In this document: piece after piece, positions 6,440-7,422 of the stretch | Position numbering within the stretch: the first letter of the stretch is position 1 | Layout: every line of letters starts with the position of its first letter | Translations under genes and position numbers: made by a program | Origin: an uncultured Senegalimassilia sp. | GTDB taxonomy: Bacteria; Actinomycetota; Coriobacteriia; Coriobacteriales; Eggerthellaceae | Length of the DNA stretch: 7,422 nt | Direction of reading: 5' to 3' | Assembly (NCBI RefSeq): GCF_934632265.1 | Contig: NZ_CAKTYH010000098.1 | Location: 1-7,422 of the forward strand | The notes under the pieces: model-generated | Databases searched by the model: none | The model's input: the letters and a program-made list of their open reading frames with translations, nothing else | What the model was told of the DNA's origin: nothing

Positions 6440-6508
6440 TTGCGTGTTCGCGCCTCCTTCGCTGGCGCTCGGTCGCTGCGCCGTCGCAGCCGCAGCTTGC
6501 GTGTTCGC
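6440..6508 (+). repeat. 12-nt direct repeat in the menG upstream region
   Basis: TTGCGTGTTCGC occurs exactly at 6440-6451 and again at 6497-6508, 57 bases apart. The sequence between is rich in CGCT/GCTGCG motifs and includes a 6-bp hairpin. This looks like a degenerate intergenic repeat or paired binding sites. I cannot tell which without genome-wide copies. Confidence 0.5.
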
Positions 6509-6513
6509 TTCAT

Positions 6514-6544
6514 GCCGTTCGCGCGGCGCGGCTGCGCGAACGGC
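6514..6544. promoter_or_regulatory. menG: Perfect 11-bp palindrome abutting the menG -10 box, candidate operator
   Basis: GCCGTTCGCGC (6514-6524) and GCGCGAACGGC (6534-6544) are perfect inverted repeats with a 9-base centre. The right arm ends exactly where TATACT begins, so the palindrome covers the expected -35 and spacer. A third copy of the half-site core CGAACGGC lies at 6562-6569, 25 bases from the second. No T-run follows, which favours a protein-binding site over a terminator. Confidence 0.45.
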
Positions 6545-6550
6545 TATACT
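6545..6550 (+). promoter_or_regulatory. menG: Likely -10 box of the menG promoter
   Basis: TATACT matches TATAAT at five of six positions. The predicted start site near 6557 gives a leader of about 84 bases before the menG ATG. No TTGACA-like -35 is found at 16-18 bp spacing, because that DNA is the GC palindrome. This suggests a weak or activator-dependent promoter. Confidence 0.5.
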
Positions 6551-6566
6551 GGAATGTCGAACGAAC

Positions 6567-6615
6567 GGCCCGCGCAGGGCCAGCTTGATGAACGCGCCCG
6601 GGTTCGCCGGGCGCG
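6567..6615 (+). other. menG: Two GC-rich hairpins in the menG 5' leader
   Basis: GGCCC/GGGCC (6567-6571 with 6577-6581) forms a 5-bp stem. CGCGCCCGG/CCGGGCGCG (6593-6601 with 6607-6615) forms a perfect 9-bp stem with loop GTTCG. The second ends 10 bases before the Shine-Dalgarno AAGGAG (6626-6631), so it may set mRNA stability or ribosome access. It does not hide the ribosome binding site. No known riboswitch motif is recognised. Confidence 0.4.
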
Positions 6616-6640
6616 CACGATACGCAAGGAGCAGCACCGC

Positions 6641-7384
6641 ATGGCCATCGATACCGCCACCGGCAAGGAAGCGCCGGCAGAGATCTCGTCCGAACGCGTG
6701 AAGGACATCTTCTCCAGCATCGCGAAGAAGTACGAGCGCTTCAACGCCATCTCCAGCTTCGGCGCTTACAAGATGTGGCTGGCGGGCATGATGAAGCAGG
6801 CTCCCATCAGCGCAAACGACGATGTGCTCGACATCGCGGGCGGAACGGGCGATGTCAGCTTCACCGTGGCGCGCGCCAAGCATCCGCGCCATATCCAGTG
6901 CACCGACCTGGTCAACGAGATGCTCGACGTTGCCCGCGCGCACTACGCCGACGGCGCGGCCGACGGCGTGCCGGTGGATTTCGAGGTGGTCGACGCGCAG
7001 GACATCCCGTACGCCGATGCCAGCTACGACGCCATCACCATGGCCTATGGCATCCGCAACATGCCCGACCGCCCGCGCGCGCTGTCGGAGATGTATCGCG
7101 TGCTCAAGCCCGGCGGCAGCCTGGTGTGCCTTGAGTTCAGCACCCCGCCCAACGCCGTTTGGCGCGCGCTGTACAACTTCTACCTGAAGCACCTCATCCC
7201 GTTCTGGGGCGGGCTGATCACGGGCGACCGCGACGGCTTCGTGTATCTGTCGAAGTCCATCAAGGCGTTCCCCAACCAGCAGGGCCTGGCCCGCATGATG
7301 GAGGATGCCGGCTTCACGGACGTCACCTGGAAGAATTACACCGGCGGCATCGCCGCAGTTCACGTGGCGAAAAAGCCCGAGTAA
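6641..7384 (+). CDS. menG: Demethylmenaquinone methyltransferase (UbiE/MenG family)
   Basis: 247 residues, close to the family norm of 230-250. It uses S-adenosylmethionine to methylate demethylmenaquinone, the last step in making menaquinone for the membrane electron chain; the protein itself is soluble or peripheral. Visible features are an N-terminal VKDIFSSIAKKYERFNAISSF-like segment and SAM motif I VLDIAGGTGD (62-71). Then come DLVNEMLDVAR (from D89), YDAITMAYGIRNMPDRPRAL (129-148), EMYRVLKPGG (150-159) and LEFSTP, with the usual C-terminal GFTDVTWKNYTGGIAAVHVAKK. The ATG at 6641 is chosen because AAGGAG lies 9 bases upstream and the protein then starts at family length. Longer in-frame starts (6512, 6554, 6284) lie before or at the predicted transcription start or inside tsaD. 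In an organism lacking ubiquinone, as most actinobacteria do, MenG is the right name rather than UbiE. Other menaquinone genes are not in view. Confidence 0.94.
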   Translation: MAIDTATGKEAPAEISSERVKDIFSSIAKKYERFNAISSFGAYKMWLAGMMKQAPISANDDVLDIAGGTGDVSFTVARAKHPRHIQCTDLVNEMLDVARAHYADGAADGVPVDFEVVDAQDIPYADASYDAITMAYGIRNMPDRPRALSEMYRVLKPGGSLVCLEFSTPPNAVWRALYNFYLKHLIPFWGGLITGDRDGFVYLSKSIKAFPNQQGLARMMEDAGFTDVTWKNYTGGIAAVHVAKKPE

Positions 7385-7422
7385 CCCGCAGCGATCTTAA
7401 ACGACCGCGAGCGCCCCTAGGC

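Larger units (their letters stand above)
6331..6640 (+). other. 310-base non-coding region between tsaD and menG
   Basis: I see no credible small gene here: the menG frame stays open through it but shows no conserved protein sequence. From left to right it holds the post-tsaD terminator and a 12-nt direct repeat (6440-6451, 6497-6508). Between the repeat copies is a small GCTGCG/CGCAGC hairpin (6475-6490). An 11-bp palindrome (6514-6544), a TATACT box (6545-6550), and leader hairpins at 6567-6581 and 6593-6615 follow. It most likely carries the menG promoter and leader. Confidence 0.6.

Noticed and set aside
6284..6640. Upstream extension of menG, including ATGs at 6512 and 6554
   Set aside because: The extension overlaps tsaD, a terminator and the promoter. 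ATG 6554 lies before the predicted transcription start, and the extra sequence is Arg-rich with no family match.
7385..7422. Tail after menG checked for a terminator or gene start
   Set aside because: No hairpin with a U-run and no convincing start codon with a ribosome binding site are visible in the 38 bases left.

Overview
This window is high-GC bacterial chromosome, with very strong G/C preference at third codon positions. All genes I can support lie on the + strand. They are core metabolism and tRNA modification genes. Gene content points to an anaerobic, menaquinone-containing actinobacterium of the Coriobacteriia (Eggerthellales-like). The basis is high GC, a folate one-carbon cluster of the acetogen/purine-fermenter type (fhs-fchA-folD), menG, and a TsaB-RimI-TsaD fusion. 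This taxonomic call is inference from gene style, not from a marker gene.

Region 1 (1-2920) holds the tetrahydrofolate one-carbon branch: the C-terminal 389 residues of formate-THF ligase (fhs), then fchA (methenyl-THF cyclohydrolase / cyclodeaminase family), then a FolD-type methylene-THF dehydrogenase. Together they take formate to 10-formyl-, 5,10-methenyl- and 5,10-methylene-THF. The FolD lacks residues that the bifunctional enzymes need for cyclohydrolase activity, which fits FchA supplying that step. The fhs-fchA gap is densely structured: a perfect 11-bp hairpin, a terminator, and a downstream segment complementary to the hairpin's loop. The module ends in a terminator after folD.

Region 2 (2921-6401) is the t6A37 tRNA-modification module. 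tsaE, with a likely near-leaderless start, is followed by one 859-residue gene that fuses TsaB, the N-acetyltransferase RimI and TsaD, then by a terminator-like hairpin. The TsaC/Sua5 enzyme that makes the threonylcarbamoyl-adenylate substrate is not in the window.

Region 3 (6402-7422) starts with a non-coding stretch holding a 12-nt direct repeat, an 11-bp palindrome abutting a TATACT -10 box, and two GC-rich leader hairpins. It leads into menG (demethylmenaquinone methyltransferase), which is complete. The last 38 bases hold nothing I can identify.

I found no mobile element, CRISPR array, tRNA or rRNA. I also found no wholly new system. The points most worth following are the three-domain fusion, the FolD/FchA division of labour, and the structured fhs-fchA spacer.
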